Positions 46,017 through 58,600 of a stretch of DNA of 64,000 nucleotides are shown in pieces. Each line of letters begins with the position of its first letter. The first letter of the stretch is position 1. The translations under genes were made by a program, and so were the position numbers. This DNA comes from Favolaschia claudopus (taxonomy: Eukaryota > Basidiomycota > Agaricomycetes > Agaricales > Mycenaceae): contig JAWWNJ010000029.1 of the NCBI GenBank assembly GCA_037176885.1, positions 868,001-932,000 on the forward strand, given 5' to 3'. Below the pieces are notes generated by a model that saw nothing but the letters and a program-made list of their open reading frames with translations, was not told where the DNA came from and ran no database searches.

Positions 46017-46544
46017 GTTGGGGAGAAAGGGAGAGGGAGATGCCGAAATCCGATAGCGGATGGATCAATATGAACCGGGGGTGAGCTGGGTTGCAGGAAA
46101 ATGAGCCGGGAAGTTGCGGGAGGTGTGAAAGACCGATAGAGACGGTAAACGAAGGCCGAAAAAACGCGGGCTGGTGATTGCCACGGAACCAGCCACAACT
46201 CTGGTTCCGCGGCATGAGAATATTGAGAGATATCTGTATGATTGAGGAGTCCTGACGCTTCTATCGGGGACAGTATCCAGGAGGCTGCAAAGCAACCATT
46301 GATTTGCACTGCTTCGGGGAGAAATGGCCGGAGGAAGAAGTGGTGCGCTGGCGAGCAATGTGGCTACATGCGAACTGGATGGGTAGTTGCGCCAGTGAGC
46401 GAGCGACGCGGCTGCATGCAAAATACTATTTGGCTGCGCCCGCGATGGACGCTGCTAGATGCACTTATTTGAAGGGCGGGAGGGTTTAGTTGGAAAATGG
46501 CCGTCGAAGCGATGAATTGTTCTTGGGCATCGTACGATGTCGGT

Positions 46545-47045
46545 GATATGTGGCCGTCGAAGGAATTTGGGAACGGGGAAAGCGGGTGACCTGGCTACAT
46601 GCAGGCAAAATGATTTGCATGGCCCAGGCTACATGCAGGAAGATGATTTGATTGGACAATCTGTGGGGCCGGTTGACCGGACGAAGAGGAAGCGATGTCG
46701 TCGGTGGACATCGGAAAAGATTTGGGAACGGGGAAAGCGGGTGACCTGGCTACATGCAGGCAAAATGATTTGCATGGCCCAGGCTATGTGCAGGAAAATG
46801 ATTTGATTGGAGGATCTGTGGGACCGGTTGACCGGACGAAGAGGAAGCGATGTCGAAATTGGATCGTCTGTGGATATCGGAAAAGAATTTGGGGAAGCGG
46901 GTGACATGGCTATATGCAGGGAAATGATTTGCATGGCCCAGGCTATGTGCAAGAAAGTGATTTGATTGGACGATCTGTGGGCCTGCCGGTCGCACCGGAC
47001 GAAGAGGAAGCGATGTCGCGTCGGTGGACGTCGGAATTGGAGGAC
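46545..47045. repeat. Three tandem ~155-167-bp minisatellite units
   Basis: Units begin near 46566, 46721 and 46888 (TTTGGGAACGGGGAAAGCGGGTGAC-like, the third shortened). Each holds GGCTACATGCAGG twice or a variant, TTTGCATGGCCCAGGCTA and GGACGAAGAGGAAGCGATG. Non-coding; ORFs across it merely follow the repeat. It separates the two RNase H1 N-like genes. Confidence 0.8.
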
Positions 47046-47444
47046 GGGGGTATCAGTGAATGTGCTGTTTTTGGATTAATGATTCATCGCTACTTTTCGC
47101 TCGCGGGTTTGATTAGGTTGAGAAAGACCGGGACTTAGACGCAGATTCAAGTTGCTCCAGGACTTGGTTGGGGCATGAAGGGAAAGCAGAAAGCAAATGT
47201 ATTTTTTTTCCAACGGGGGGTGTGCGAGGCGGAATAAACAGCGCAGTGATGCGACTGTTCAGTGTATTTAAAAAAAGAGGGGGAGGAGGGAAGGAGGAGG
47301 AGAGAAGCGGTACGAGAAGCAACGAGCAAAGTAAAGCGGAGATTTTTGAGCGCCGTACGACGACGCAGAGGCAGGCACAGCTAGTTAGAAGAAAAAAATT
47401 GAGAAAGACAGAAATGACAGAGGTAGTGAAAGATACTAACCAGC

Positions 47445-48098
47445 TCAAAGAATTTGGACACCGCCCCAGGTGAGCGCGGAGTTGAAGGCGTAAAGCGCAT
47501 CCTCCTGCCTTTCATACGCCTTGCGAGCGCAATGAGGGACCCCGCTGATGGCCCATTCGCAGAGAGCGCTGAGGAAAACGAAGGTCAGGATTGGCTGCGA
47601 GGAGAGGAAGGATACATACTATTGATCCACTACGCCGACGAAGCGACCGCGAAAGATCGCGTACCATTCGGGGGCCACGGTCGCCTCCTCGACGGGTGCG
47701 AGGGCCTCCTCAGGGATGTGGGAGTAAACTTCGTTGGCGCGATACGGAGCTTCGGAGCGGAGCAAGGCGTTGAGGGCGCGGGGCAGCCCAGCTCCGGGGG
47801 TCTTGACGACGGCCTCCTTGGGGGCTTCCTTGGGGGCTTCCTTGGAGGCCTCTTTGTCTTTCTTGGCGGGGACGGGGGCGGGAGAGGCAGCCGTAGCCGC
47901 AGGAGCAGTAAACTGGGGTTGGGGAGCAAGGAGCACGGGGTAGGCGCCGGCAGCAGGAAGCATCACTGGAGGCGCCAAGTGTCAGACAACATGATTGTAG
48001 GCAAGGCAGAGGAGAAAGAAAAACTCACTAGCAGTGGGCTGAATGCCGACGAGAACGTAGGAGGCTGCGGGAGCGGCAAAGACGGGGGCGGCAAACAT
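47445..48098 (-). CDS. Small protein with one RNase H1 N-terminal-like domain (element 2)
   Basis: Three exons: MFAAPVFAAPAASYVLVGIQ from ATG 48098; a middle exon with a Lys/Glu/Ala repeat (KEAPKEAPKEA) ending EWYAIFRGRFVGVVDQ; and, after GTATGT..CCTCAG, a last exon YALCEWAISGVPHCARKAY..DALYAFNSALTWGG to the stop at 47445. The joined part fits the pattern WY.(F)xG...G(V/I)xx....A...V.GVP.A..K.y...EdAL..F of the viroplasmin/RNase H1 N fold. About 185 residues. It is the second gene of this domain type in element 2, same strand as the first. Confidence 0.65.
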
Positions 48099-48437
48099 TG
48101 CGAATTGGAGGGAGTCTTTGGAGGACGAGGTAAATGGGGGAGGAGAGGTCGACAGAAGGGGAGGTAGAGTACGTGAAGGTGTTTTATAGGCGGAGATCTG
48201 CGTTTGGCTCGATCTGGTAAAGCAAATCTAGATGGACTGGCTCGCGAGTGGGTGATGGCGCTGATGGATTGGGACGACCAGTTTCTTCTTAAAGTTACTA
48301 CTACCGTTCGGCACTCGCCCCCGAAAATTTCATCTGTACCGCCCAAATTGTGAAGACGCTCGGTAGGTTTGACGCATTGGCCTCAAAACGTGCAGAGGCA
48401 GCCGCTGATCTGGACTCAGCCTTGGTTTTTTGTCAAA

Positions 48438-51400
48438 ATGGCTAAGGGACGCGCCTCGAAACGGTCTGGGACACGGAAAAGAACTTGGACGCGCAAAGAA
48501 AAGAAGGACCGGCGAAATCTCAAGCTGTGGGCGGAAGGTGCGAGGGAGGATATTCTTCGACCACATCTTCCTGCCTACGCGGATGCGTTGGAGCGGGGCT
48601 GGCGGGCGGAGCGGGATTATGTGCGCGAAGTCTGTAATGAATTCCATGCCCGGATTTCTTGGAGGTTGGCCGACGACGAGGAGCCAGAGCTACCGTTGCC
48701 TGAGTACGATGCTCTGGCTCCCCGCGAGATCGAGGAATTGAGTGAAGACGAGGTGGAGGCGAAGCGGACGCGAATTGAGGAGATGAACGCGGTAAGCTCG
48801 ACGGACTTTGATGTTGCGCGTGACTGATCAACTCTGATTCGCTGCTCTATTTCTCTCCTTATTCTCTCCTTATTCACCATATCTAACTATTCATCGTCTC
48901 TCGTTGGTCTGGATATCTTGTTCACGGTCTGCCATCTGCCGTTTGTCTGGGACTCTGGGTTTCTTCTTGACTTTGCTTGCTATTTCCGTGGTCCGACTTA
49001 GCGAATCAATCGCTGGCTCAAATATCGTGCTCGCAAGATGCGACGTCCTTCGATGCGCGGCGACAGCATGAAAGATCCTTGGGCGCTTTACCTCGCGAAA
49101 CTCTCGGGCGTCAATGCTCCTCCGAAAGCTCGTCAAGCATTCCAGCAATTCATGCGGGAATGCTATGACACGGATATTAAACCTGTGGTTGATGCTCGGT
49201 GGAACGCGTCTTGTGTGGCTGGCGACGGAGTGACGCTCAAAACTACCAAGGGTCCAGATGCTCCCTTCCGCGCAGCCGTTGCGCGCGAACTATTCAAGGA
49301 GCTGTCTGACGAGGCGCAGAAGAGCTTTGGGCAACGTGCGAAAGACGAGGCAAAATCAGAGCGCGAGGAATACACTGCTAAGATGAAAGCGCCCGTATCG
49401 AAGGCGCCAGTGGACAAACAGAAGTAAGTTTCACTCTTATTTACTTTGACGATGCGGCCTGAAGCTTTATCCATTAGATGTATTGATAATCTTGGCACGT
49501 TTATGACGGAAGTAATGCGTGGCGTTCATGAACGCACTGGCCTATCTGGCTTCGCTGTTTTTGGCGGCCCTGTCCCGAATTGCGACGGAGAGCTTCGAAC
49601 GGTGACGTGAGTCATGAATATTCTCTCATTTTTCAGACGGCTAACACCACTATAGTGTTTCGTATGGCCGCAGCCACGCCCCAGATTCTACCTTGTTCCC
49701 CGACTGGGCGAAACCTCGGTTCAACAAGGAGGTGCTGGATTTTATGAAGGAATGGTTGCCGCTTGCGTATAGTGAGTCCTCGCGCACAAGTGGTGGGTAG
49801 ATATGACTGACCTTGTGATGCTATCAATAGCGCCAGCAGAATGTGCCGAAACAGCGTTGTCGAACGAACCACTCTCCGATGTCTTGATGAACGCTAAATA
49901 TCAGTTCGACGTCAGAAAGGTGGTGAGGCGAGGTCTAGGCCTGGACGTCTCGGACTCGGAGTCGGACTCGGACTCAGAGTCCAACTCCGAGTCTGGTTCT
50001 GATTCGGACTCTGATTCTGAGGAGTCCGACTCTGACTCGTCGTCGTCGTCGTCCACATCTGATTCAAGCGAGGCAAGTTCCGACTCAGACGAGGACGAGG
50101 GAGGATCTAGGGGGAGGAAGGAGAAACGGGCGAGAAGGGAGCGTAAGAAAGCGCGTGCCAAGGCAAGCGCGGCTGCAAAGAAGGAGGCGAAGCGGAGGGC
50201 GAAGGAGAAGGGGAAGAAGGGGAAGGGGAAGGAGAAAGCGAACGGGAAGGGGAAGGAGAAGGAGAGCCAAGAGAAAGAGAAGCGCAGCAAGGATGGGAAT
50301 GGGTCGAAGGAGAAGACTGATGAGCAGGGGAAGAAGAAAGCGGACGGGAAGGAGAAGAAGAAAGCGGACGCGAAGGGGAAGGAGAAAGCGGACGTGAAGG
50401 GGAAGGAGAAAGCGAACGGGAAGGGGAAGGAGAAAGCGAACGGGAAGGGGAAGGGGAAGGAGAAAGCGGATGGGAATGGATCGGCTGCGAGAAAGAGAAA
50501 GGGAGACGATGCGGGTGACGACGAGCGGAGGAAGAAGAAAGCCAAAGGTGCGGATGGCGCCTCTGGCGGTGCATCCAGCGGTAAGTGCTCAACGATTCGC
50601 TTTCAAGACCTCACTAACGCTGTTGCCTGTACAGGGGGGTCAAACAGAACGGCAGGTGCGTCGGGGAATCCCTCTGGCGGTGCATCCAGCGGTAAGTGCT
50701 CAACGATTCGCTTTCAAGCCCTTACTAACGCTGTTGTCTGTACAGGGGGGTCAAACAGAACGGCAGGTGCGTCGGGGAACCCATCGCAAGACGAACCGCC
50801 CCCTGCACCTCCTGCAAATCCCTCGCAGGATCCGCCGCTGCCGCCGCCGCGTCCGCCCCCAACTCCACCCCATCGGTCTCCTTCCCCAGAACCACCTCCG
50901 CCCCCTCCCATAACACCACCGCCTGCGTGTCCACCTGACGCGCCATCGTGGTTCGTCAACATGTACAAGGAGATTTCGTACAACAAGACCTCAACTAAGT
51001 CGCTTGGCGACGACTTTCACTCCTTACTGGATGCTTTGTGCCAGCTGGAGAAGGCGTACGGATGGGCTCAAGGGTCGGGCTTGAAGAATTTCACCACGCC
51101 TTCGCGACCGCCCCAAGTCGCCTCGTGGATATCGTCTGGGCGAGGTACACGAAAGGGTACGATGTCGGGAGGTGTTGGGCCCTCGATTTCAAATGTCGAC
51201 GCTTTTGCAGAGTCGTGGTGGGACTGGTGGACGAGCATGCAGCCGGCTTGGCGCACGCGTAACGCTGGAAACGAAGAATGGTTTGAACGCGGAGCGTACC
51301 CCGACTTCGAGAAGTCCACTTGGGAAACCTTTCGATGCCCTGGGCAGAACGGAATGATGTGTTTGGTCGCGTGTCTATTGTGGTGGGGAACGAAATTGCA

Positions 51401-51512
51401 CAGCAAGGGGCGCGAAGTCAGCGAGTCATGGGTCGAGGCGGCGAAAGATTTACAGTGGGTGATTTTGGGGTTGACTGAGGCAGAGAAGAAGGCGGGGTCG
51501 TCGAAGACTTGA
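48438..51512 (+). CDS. Large charged cargo protein (element 2)
   Basis: Multi-exon gene from ATG 48438. Exon 1 (48438-48791, 118 codons) ends EEMNA, and exon 2 from 49002 continues RINRWLKYRARKM. Exon 2 ends at 49423 and exon 3 starts at 49478. Two more short introns lie near 49610 and 49775. Conserved pieces: PWALYLAKLSGVNAPPKARQAFQQFMRE, GFAVFGGPVPNCDGELRTVTV, SHAPDSTLFPDW. Then come a Ser/Asp tract, a Lys/Gly/Glu tract, a duplicated intron-exon unit, a Pro-rich linker and a C-terminal domain SWWDWWTSMQPAWR..CPGQNGMMCLVACLLWW. I know this as an Agaricomycete family of unknown function. It occupies the same right-end plus-strand place as the charged gene of element 1 but is a different family. 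Confidence 0.75.
50560..50779. repeat. 111-bp tandem duplication containing an intron
   Basis: Copies start at 50560 and 50671. Each includes GTAAGT..CACTAACGC..TGTACAG (54 bases, 50581-50634 and 50692-50745). Both introns lack stop codons and are a multiple of three. Confidence 0.9.
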
Positions 51513-52466
51513 TGCGTGCTCACACGGACATATGTAGAATATCGTATTGCTTTGCTAGTTGCTTTCGCTAGTGATTTTGCTAGTTGCTTTGGTATTTCTG
51601 CGCTAGACTGGGAGCTTTCTACCTCTTGTGAAATGTGAAGTTGACTTGATTGAGTTGGGGCGGCGAATTGACTTGGGATAAAAAACTTCTATGAACCTGA
51701 CTTGTAAATAAAGATGTTTGGAAATTGGCGTGGTAGATTGACTTGTGAATACAAAATTTCAACCAATCTGAATCTTGGAATCTGAAGTCAAACAAAATTC
51801 GGTAAGTAAATTAAGTAGAATAATGTTCGAGTGAGGCAAACTTGAGATGGAGGGCACAGCCACAAATGTAACGCGTGTCACATCCCCTCGTCGCTCCACT
51901 TGGACTTGGAATTTTTGTCTACATTCATCAATGGAGAATTGGACGAAGGTCAATTATTCGAGCATTATTTCAACGGAGCATTGACACTGACACAAATTAA
52001 GATGAAGTTGAATTGGAGACTATAGTCAGTAGTACATAAATTAGGATTATTGCTGACATGACAAAATCATTTTTGCAAAAAACCGACCCCCCCCCGCAAC
52101 AAAGCTGAAAAAGTCACAATTAGAAGCATCACTAGACCAATAAAATGCAAATGAACCGGTGATGGCCGCTGAGTGCATAGCCACCATTTCCATCAGAAAA
52201 TCTTTGACAGTGTATTCGCAACTTGAACACTCGTTATAGAAGAACCTAGATGCTATATCAGGAATGGGACTTAGAGCTGAAAATGTAAAAACAGATCATG
52301 TGCGGGCCAGCAAAGATTCTGGCTAGATCCAAGAAAAGAGGCAATGAAGGCTTCAGCATTGAATAAAGTCAGGAGCGTGGCTACATTCAGTCCAAAAAGG
52401 CTTCCTATGCCAAGGCAGAAGAACTGTGTGTGGGAAGTCTTACTTTGTGGAGCTAGCCAGGCCTCG
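51513..52466. other. AT-rich 3' flank and right end of element 2
   Basis: No gene recognised. CTAGTTGCTTT is repeated near 51555-51590. The candidate right inverted repeat begins at 52467. Confidence 0.45.
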
Positions 52467-52511
52467 GGTGCAGCCAATCCAAAAGACAACTAAGTCCACT
52501 GGCTAAGTCCA
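52467..52511. repeat. Candidate right TIR of element 2
   Basis: Inverted copy of 35892-35936, ending CCACTGGCTAAGTCCA. Followed after one base by TACAT, as at the left. Confidence 0.6.
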
Positions 52512-52588
52512 GTACATTTAGTCTTTATATTACATCTAGGGCTCTGATTTTTTTTGTATGTGAATATATTGGCAGTTCCAGCGTACAA

Positions 52589-55020
52589 CTATTTGAGATT
52601 AAAAATATCGAACACTCCGTGCGGAGCCGCAATGCGTACATTTTCGGAAAGGCACAGACTTGAAAAGTGGAAGACACTGTATTTATCCAAAGTGAACCTC
52701 ACCGCAACAGTGTTGGGACCACTACAATGCGTAACGAAAGGATCCGTTTCACCGTAGCAACCCCGGCGAGTGAAATCTCCAGTCACGTCCGCACCAACCA
52801 CGACGACTCGTTGCACCATCTCAGCCAATGTGCGGCCGTCCAAACCGATGCGGCACGGGCGTAAATATCTGCGGTCAATAGGGTGTTTTGTGCCTCCGAC
52901 CGTCAACCCATATACGTCTATTTTGTCTGCTTTGCGAGGTCGGGAAAATACTTTGCTTGTGTCTCGAGCAGGAACGTCGCCGTCCAGCAACAAGTAACCA
53001 CGTCGACCCTCCATTTCACGAACTTTAGCTGACAACGCGGGTTCGTCGGCGACTCCCCGGACGACAATGTCGAGGCGTTTGTGAGAGACCCCAGGAACGC
53101 AAATCCATTCGCCAGTCGTTTCACCTGAGCTTGGTTTGAGTCAAGAACAATCCAAATGACGACAATTTACCTTCCAGTTGTGGAGGTACTTCAAAAGGCG
53201 GAGACGACGGGGACGGGCAGGGCGTACAGGGACGGGGAGGAGGCGACTGGGGGGGGAAGGCAGCGAACTTCAGCTCGGGCGTTACCAGATGCTGGTGCCC
53301 CCGGAGAACCTCGTGCGGCATCGCCCGCGTGTTCAACAGCGGGACCATTGTCCTGAGTGGAAGTTTTAAAAAAACAGACAACCATATAAAGATTGGTGGA
53401 ACACCCACCAGTGATGTGCGACGTTTTCTATGGGGACATCCTGGACGACATCCGGCCCCCCCGTTCGGCGTAGGGTGAGAAGCAAGCCTTCGTGATCGTT
53501 GTCGGCTTGAACGAGGGCATCGCGACCCTGAATTTTAATGTTGTTGAGCCTTGAGTCGTTCACTGAAATGGCTGGATAGTAAGCCTGAGCGTAGCTTCGC
53601 AACTTCTGTGTCCACTCGTCTTCTACCGATCGTAAGCGCAACTCCCGAGCTCTGCTATTGTACACCCCCACGACCGTTCCTCTGAACCCCTTCAAGGAAC
53701 CCTTTGCCACATACGTCACGTTTAAACCAATGTAGTGTCGAGCTACGTCCGGGTGAAGCAGCTCTACATCTTCCTCTGCCATCAGCGTATGTGCAACGCC
53801 CGCTGTGTGAGGCGGAGCGAAAGTCGTTGAATATGGCACCCTTTCTTCAATGGAATCGGGAAGCAGCAACGAACTGGTCTTTCGGACACTGGCGGGTACT
53901 CCGAAAGTGACGATGTCGCCCGCGTGGTTGAAATCTACGTCGCATGCCCGAACCCAGAACTGCGCATAATCAGCGTCGGGGATGAAGAAAATTGAGAAAT
54001 CAAACACACCAGACGACCGTCTTGCCATTGTTTCGAAGGACGCTTTAGTTCAAGCCTGTTCAGCTGACCGCAAGATGAGATGCTGGGAGACAAGAGAGTG
54101 ATCAAACAATTAACACATACGTCGAACAACTCGACCAGACCGCGACCAGAGTCAACGGTCATCACAGACCCGCTCCTTCCCTGGTGCGCCCCACACCGCA
54201 CACGTACAAAATCTCCTTCCTGCCACACACGAGATAGTTGATCTACGGTGCAGGGATCGTACACCGCTCCGTTCACGTTCTTGAACAGGACGACCTCGGT
54301 TTTGGCGTCAAGGGCATGGACGCGGCCTTCCACGCCCTCAACATATCCTTCGACGAAGCGTATGCGGTCGCCCACTTGAAGAACGTATGAAAAATCCAAA
54401 AGGTGCCGCCGCAAGTCGCGCATTTCTGGAAAAATACCGTCCGCTGCGATGTTGGGGTCGTAACACCCGTTGTACGCAGGGAGCACTCTTGCTGTGTGCT
54501 GGCTTGCAGAACCGGCGTCTGAGACATGGATTCCAGCTAGATACCCACTCTGCCCTCTGTAGCGACCGGTCACTACTACGACGCGATCTCCGGGTCTGAG
54601 CGGTGGTCCCCGCGCGCTTCCAACCAAGCGTCTGAGTTCCACATGATGACTGCGAGCAAACGGAACGAATTCTTCGTGCGACGCTATTTGTAGAAGCGCT
54701 TGGTGGGGATAGATCTTCAAGGCCTGACAATCTTCCAACGTGGGGGGCTTGACCAGCTGGACAGTATGTCGGGGCTTAGACAGGTGAAAGATCGGGGGCT
54801 TTCTCCCAGGCAAAAAAATGGCGTTCGTGTTAATCACGAATGCAAGACGACCTTTGAATTTGCCCCATCCTACGCGCACCCACTGCCCCTTCTTCAACGC
54901 GTGCTTAGCTTCTGTGGCCGGAAGCTCCAACCAAAACGGCAAAGTAGACCGCTTGGGAGGAGGATGGTTTGCGGCTCTGTACGCGGCTAACGCGCGGGCA
55001 TTGTGATGGTTGAGGTCCAT
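52589..55020 (-). CDS. KOW-repeat protein (Spt5-like repeats)
   Basis: Starts at ATG 55020. The N-terminal exon carries at least four KOW-type strands: KKGQWVRVGWGKFKGRLAFV, RPGDRVVVVTGRYRGQSGYL, QVGDRIRFVEGYVEGVEGRV and QEGDFVRVRCGAHQGRSGSV. After an intron near 54110, the next exon (ending near 53410) adds AKGSLKGFRGTVVGVY. A Pro-rich exon and then EWICVPG..HKRLDIVV and MVQRVVVVGADVTGDFTRRG finish it near 52589. KOW modules bind nucleic acid or polymerase in Spt5, but no NGN domain is seen. The C-terminus is shared with the gene at 28842-30257. Expanded in Agaricomycetes, function unknown. Confidence 0.75.
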
Positions 55021-55624
55021 TTTTGGGGGAGGGGGAGGTTCGGGAAAGGTGACGACGCGAGTAATGCGCTCTGTCCTTACTACTCTGAAGTTGGCGAAAT
55101 CTGTAAAATGCCTTCCATTGGGTGTCCGTGCGTTCGCAAGAGAAACAAAGGAAACACACCAGCTTTCTCGAGCAATTTTTTGGCCTCCGGGTCATCCCTC
55201 GCAGCCCTTTCTCTCAGTTGCGATTCCAGCTCGGCCTGAAACCGCCTATCTGCAAGTAGCGTGTCAACAGTAGAAGTACAAATTAGACTGTCTGCCAGGC
55301 TGTAGCCTAAATGTAGAATGTTTATTTGCGTGGAGCCAGCCACCCACCAAGCAGGGGTAAAACATACAGCATTTTGACTTATCACCAGGTCCTAGCCACC
55401 TCCAGGCACCGCCTAACCTTCCCCTACATGTCCCACGGCATCAATTTCGGCGAACACTGCGCATCACTGGATGTAGAGGATCAAAAACAGGAATCAACTG
55501 CCATAGAAGCCAAGAAGTGACACTTGACAGCCCTCCTCATTTGGAACAACTCCGCCATGCAGCCACAAAAGGAAATTTTATAACAGAGACGCAAATTCCG
55601 ATATTAATGTAACCAATTTTGTAT
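55021..55624. other. Spacer, probable left end of element 3
   Basis: No gene recognised. By analogy with elements 1 and 2, the left terminal repeat of element 3 should lie here, but its partner would be beyond the window, so it cannot be found. Confidence 0.4.
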
Positions 55625-58600
55625 TTACTCTGCCTCAATCATTTCTACGATCTCCCGGTCCTCCGCAATTGCCGCGCGCACAGCCTGCGACGCTGATGTG
55701 TCCCAAGCGCTCCTGAAGCGCCGAGCAATTTGGCGGGTCATTGCAGCCTGCCGAGCTGCATAAGCTTGGACTCCTTCCCGGACATCCTCCCTCACCTCCC
55801 GCCCAGACACCGCCCGCTCCTCCCACCAGCCCGCGCGCCACGCCAGGAAGCGCAGCACCCTGCGCATTTCCTCCCGCAACAACTGCACCTCCTCAACCCA
55901 CCTGTCCCTCCTCGCCTTCGCTTTGGACCACTCTACCCTCACAGCTGTATCACAATGTGAGTATGTATCCATAGAATCTCAAATGCAACAGCGCTCACCA
56001 TCCCTTAACTCCTCCTCATCCCCTCCCGGCCCTCCGCCGCTCGTCCAGATCCATGACATCTTGTGCTTTTTCTTGGTCTTCCCCTTCTCCTTCGACCTCT
56101 TCCCTGCTGCCTTGGATATCCGACGCTCGCGCGTTTGCGAACCAACATTCCCCAATCTCTGCCGAGCGGCCGTGTCGTCCTCCAATTCTTCCTCAATACG
56201 CAGGTCGTCAGCCCGTAATTCTCTCCAATCGCACTCCCCCAGCCCCACCAGCCCTACCAGTGCGTCCCGGGAACGTTTGTACCCCTTCGCAATCCACTCG
56301 ATTCGTTCCTCCACTCGCTTAACCAATGTTGCAGCGCGCGTAGTCCCTCGTTGACCCACTGCCCCTTCTCGCCAATCCACCAAATGGCGTTTCGCTAATA
56401 ATGACCGTCGCAGCTTTGCCACGGAATCCGCCAGCACTCCTCGGCGCAGACGCGCCTCCCTCTCACGCAACTTCTCCGCGCACACCTCCCTTCTCCTCGC
56501 CGGCAATTCCGAGGGCAGATAAATCCTCACGCCCTCTGCCAGCGGAGGCGGCAAATCAGGATTTCTGGTCTCTTCGTCTTCCAATAGCTGCTCCCCAGCG
56601 CCAGGCATGTAAACCCCTTGCACCTTGCGGAACCGCGCCAGCTTGACGAAAAACGACCGACGGAGCTGGGCCACGCGTTCACTCTGGTCCCCGACCAGCA
56701 GTGGCCGCCCTTTCAGCTCTCGGCGTATCCGCAGCCTTCGCATTCCGTCAGTCCTTCTCGCTGCACAAAACAGACAAAATAGCACTCACTGATCCGTCTC
56801 CAACTGCAGCCCCGCCACGAGAAATGTGCTCATGCTTGTGGCGTGCAGCCTCTCTTCCCCAGCCCCAGCCGAAGCCTCGTCCAACTCCTCCTGCGCGAGC
56901 TGCACCCGAATCGCAGCAGCTGAATATTCTACTTCCATACCACTGTCAACTCCATCCCCAACGCCCGCGGAATTCACGAACCTTTGGATTCCTCTGCTGG
57001 TGCATATGGATTTTTCGATGTCCTATCCCGCTGCCAACAGTCGATCACACTTTGCCACTCCTCTCGTGTCTCCTCCTCCAGTGTTTCGTCCACTTGCTGG
57101 AAACCCGCGACTTGGCGGTCACGTTCGTCGATGGCGACCACAAGCTTCCGCGGGAGCGTCATACCTGCGAACAGTATCAGTGGACCGCAATACCCGCTCT
57201 ACCCTCGTACTTACCCAAATTTATGTTTTTCTCAAAATTCAGAAAATCGACCTCGTCTTCGATAGCGTCCGCCCTTCCACCCCTTCCTTTCTCCCTCGTC
57301 GCCCAAGCCAAAGGATTCAGCCTCGACCACACGCGCTCGACGCCCTCACCATCAGTTCTCCCCACCCCAACCGTGTACGACAAAGAATTCTGTACTTGGC
57401 ACGTCCGCTCATGCGCTGCGGCGTGCCAGACGGGCAGCGCGAACAGTACGGTGATGCTCGCCAAGTCGAGACGCAATTTCTCGGGCATCTCCTTCAAGCG
57501 TAGGGGAAACTTAATGCGCCATTGGCAGGCGATATCGTAAGATATCGCCAGGTACATCGCTGTTATCCCCAGCACCGAAGAGAGCAGTATATAGTCCATA
57601 TTCGCGTATCTAGCCCAACAGTCAGTCGCCATCCCTTGTAATCCAGCGCTGCTACTCACCTTTCACCCTTCTGAAGATCCCCCAGCCCTTGAGGGCGAAC
57701 TACTTCATGCCGAGCGCAAACTACGCCCCCGACGCCCGAACATCGCAGGCCGGTCGTGACCCGAGTGTCCTTCTGTAACAACGCCTGGAAAGCGACGCAC
57801 GTACTAATCTGTAAGTCTCATTTCGTCAGCCCATCTGCCGCTGCGCCTACCAAAATCATAACCCAAACATAGACTAACTCACGTCTTCCTCACCCACATA
57901 TCCTCATAGGTGCTCGCGATATTTCTTCTCCTCCACCATATAACCCCATCCCGACCCCAACGGCGGGTCATCCTTCTCGTTATGCCGCAAACGATTTCTC
58001 AGACGGAAGTTTGCGTCCATCGCCACGATTAAGATAAACAGGAATCTGCAAGTACGTCAGAAAGGCTAGGAGCATTTTGAGAACCCACTCACTGAAATTC
58101 GGGCGAGACTTCGCGCCAACCCTCCGGCAGATTAATCCCGTCGTGCGGGCAGGCCCAACAGAGCAACGCACACTCCCCTGCCTTCGTACCCTCCACTCCG
58201 CGCTCGTCGTGTCCTCGACCTGCCCGCATCAGACGCTGCAGAAACGCAAATTGGCGGGAAATCAATCCAAATGACTTGTAACAGTCCTGTACACCGGTCG
58301 TCAGCGGCCACCATGGAACAGACGTCGCTCCGCACTCACCGGTACAGAATGCAGACCTGCAGCGTCACTACTCCGCTCCACCGTTTTAATGAAATCGTGA
58401 ACGGTCAAATTCCCTACAACGTTGAGCAAACGGAAAATCTTCAAGGTGGCGATGGTAGCGCAGGTGGCTGGATCCACCGTTGTCGCGGGATACCAGCCGT
58501 TCCGCAAAAGCTGCTGCAGATTGTTTGCGTGGTCGGAGACATCGCAGCCGCAGTATCTGTACTTGATGGTGAAGATGTTTGGGAAGTGCAATACCACCAT

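Larger units (their letters stand above)
35892..52511. mobile_element. KDZ transposon, element 2 (about 16.6 kb), limits from candidate TIRs
   Basis: A CxC2-type KDZ transposase gene and six further genes lie between two inverted copies of a ~45-bp sequence starting TGGACTTAGCCA (35892 rightward; 52511 leftward, about 41 of the first 45 bases matching). TACAT occurs just outside both ends with one base between, which could be a short target duplication. All genes inside appear open, so the element may be complete. The limits are less certain than for element 1. Confidence 0.6.

Noticed and set aside
44951..48098. Viral origin of the viroplasmin-like domains
   Set aside because: The domain is named after a plant virus protein but is the general RNase H1 N-terminal fold; no capsid, reverse transcriptase or other viral gene is present.
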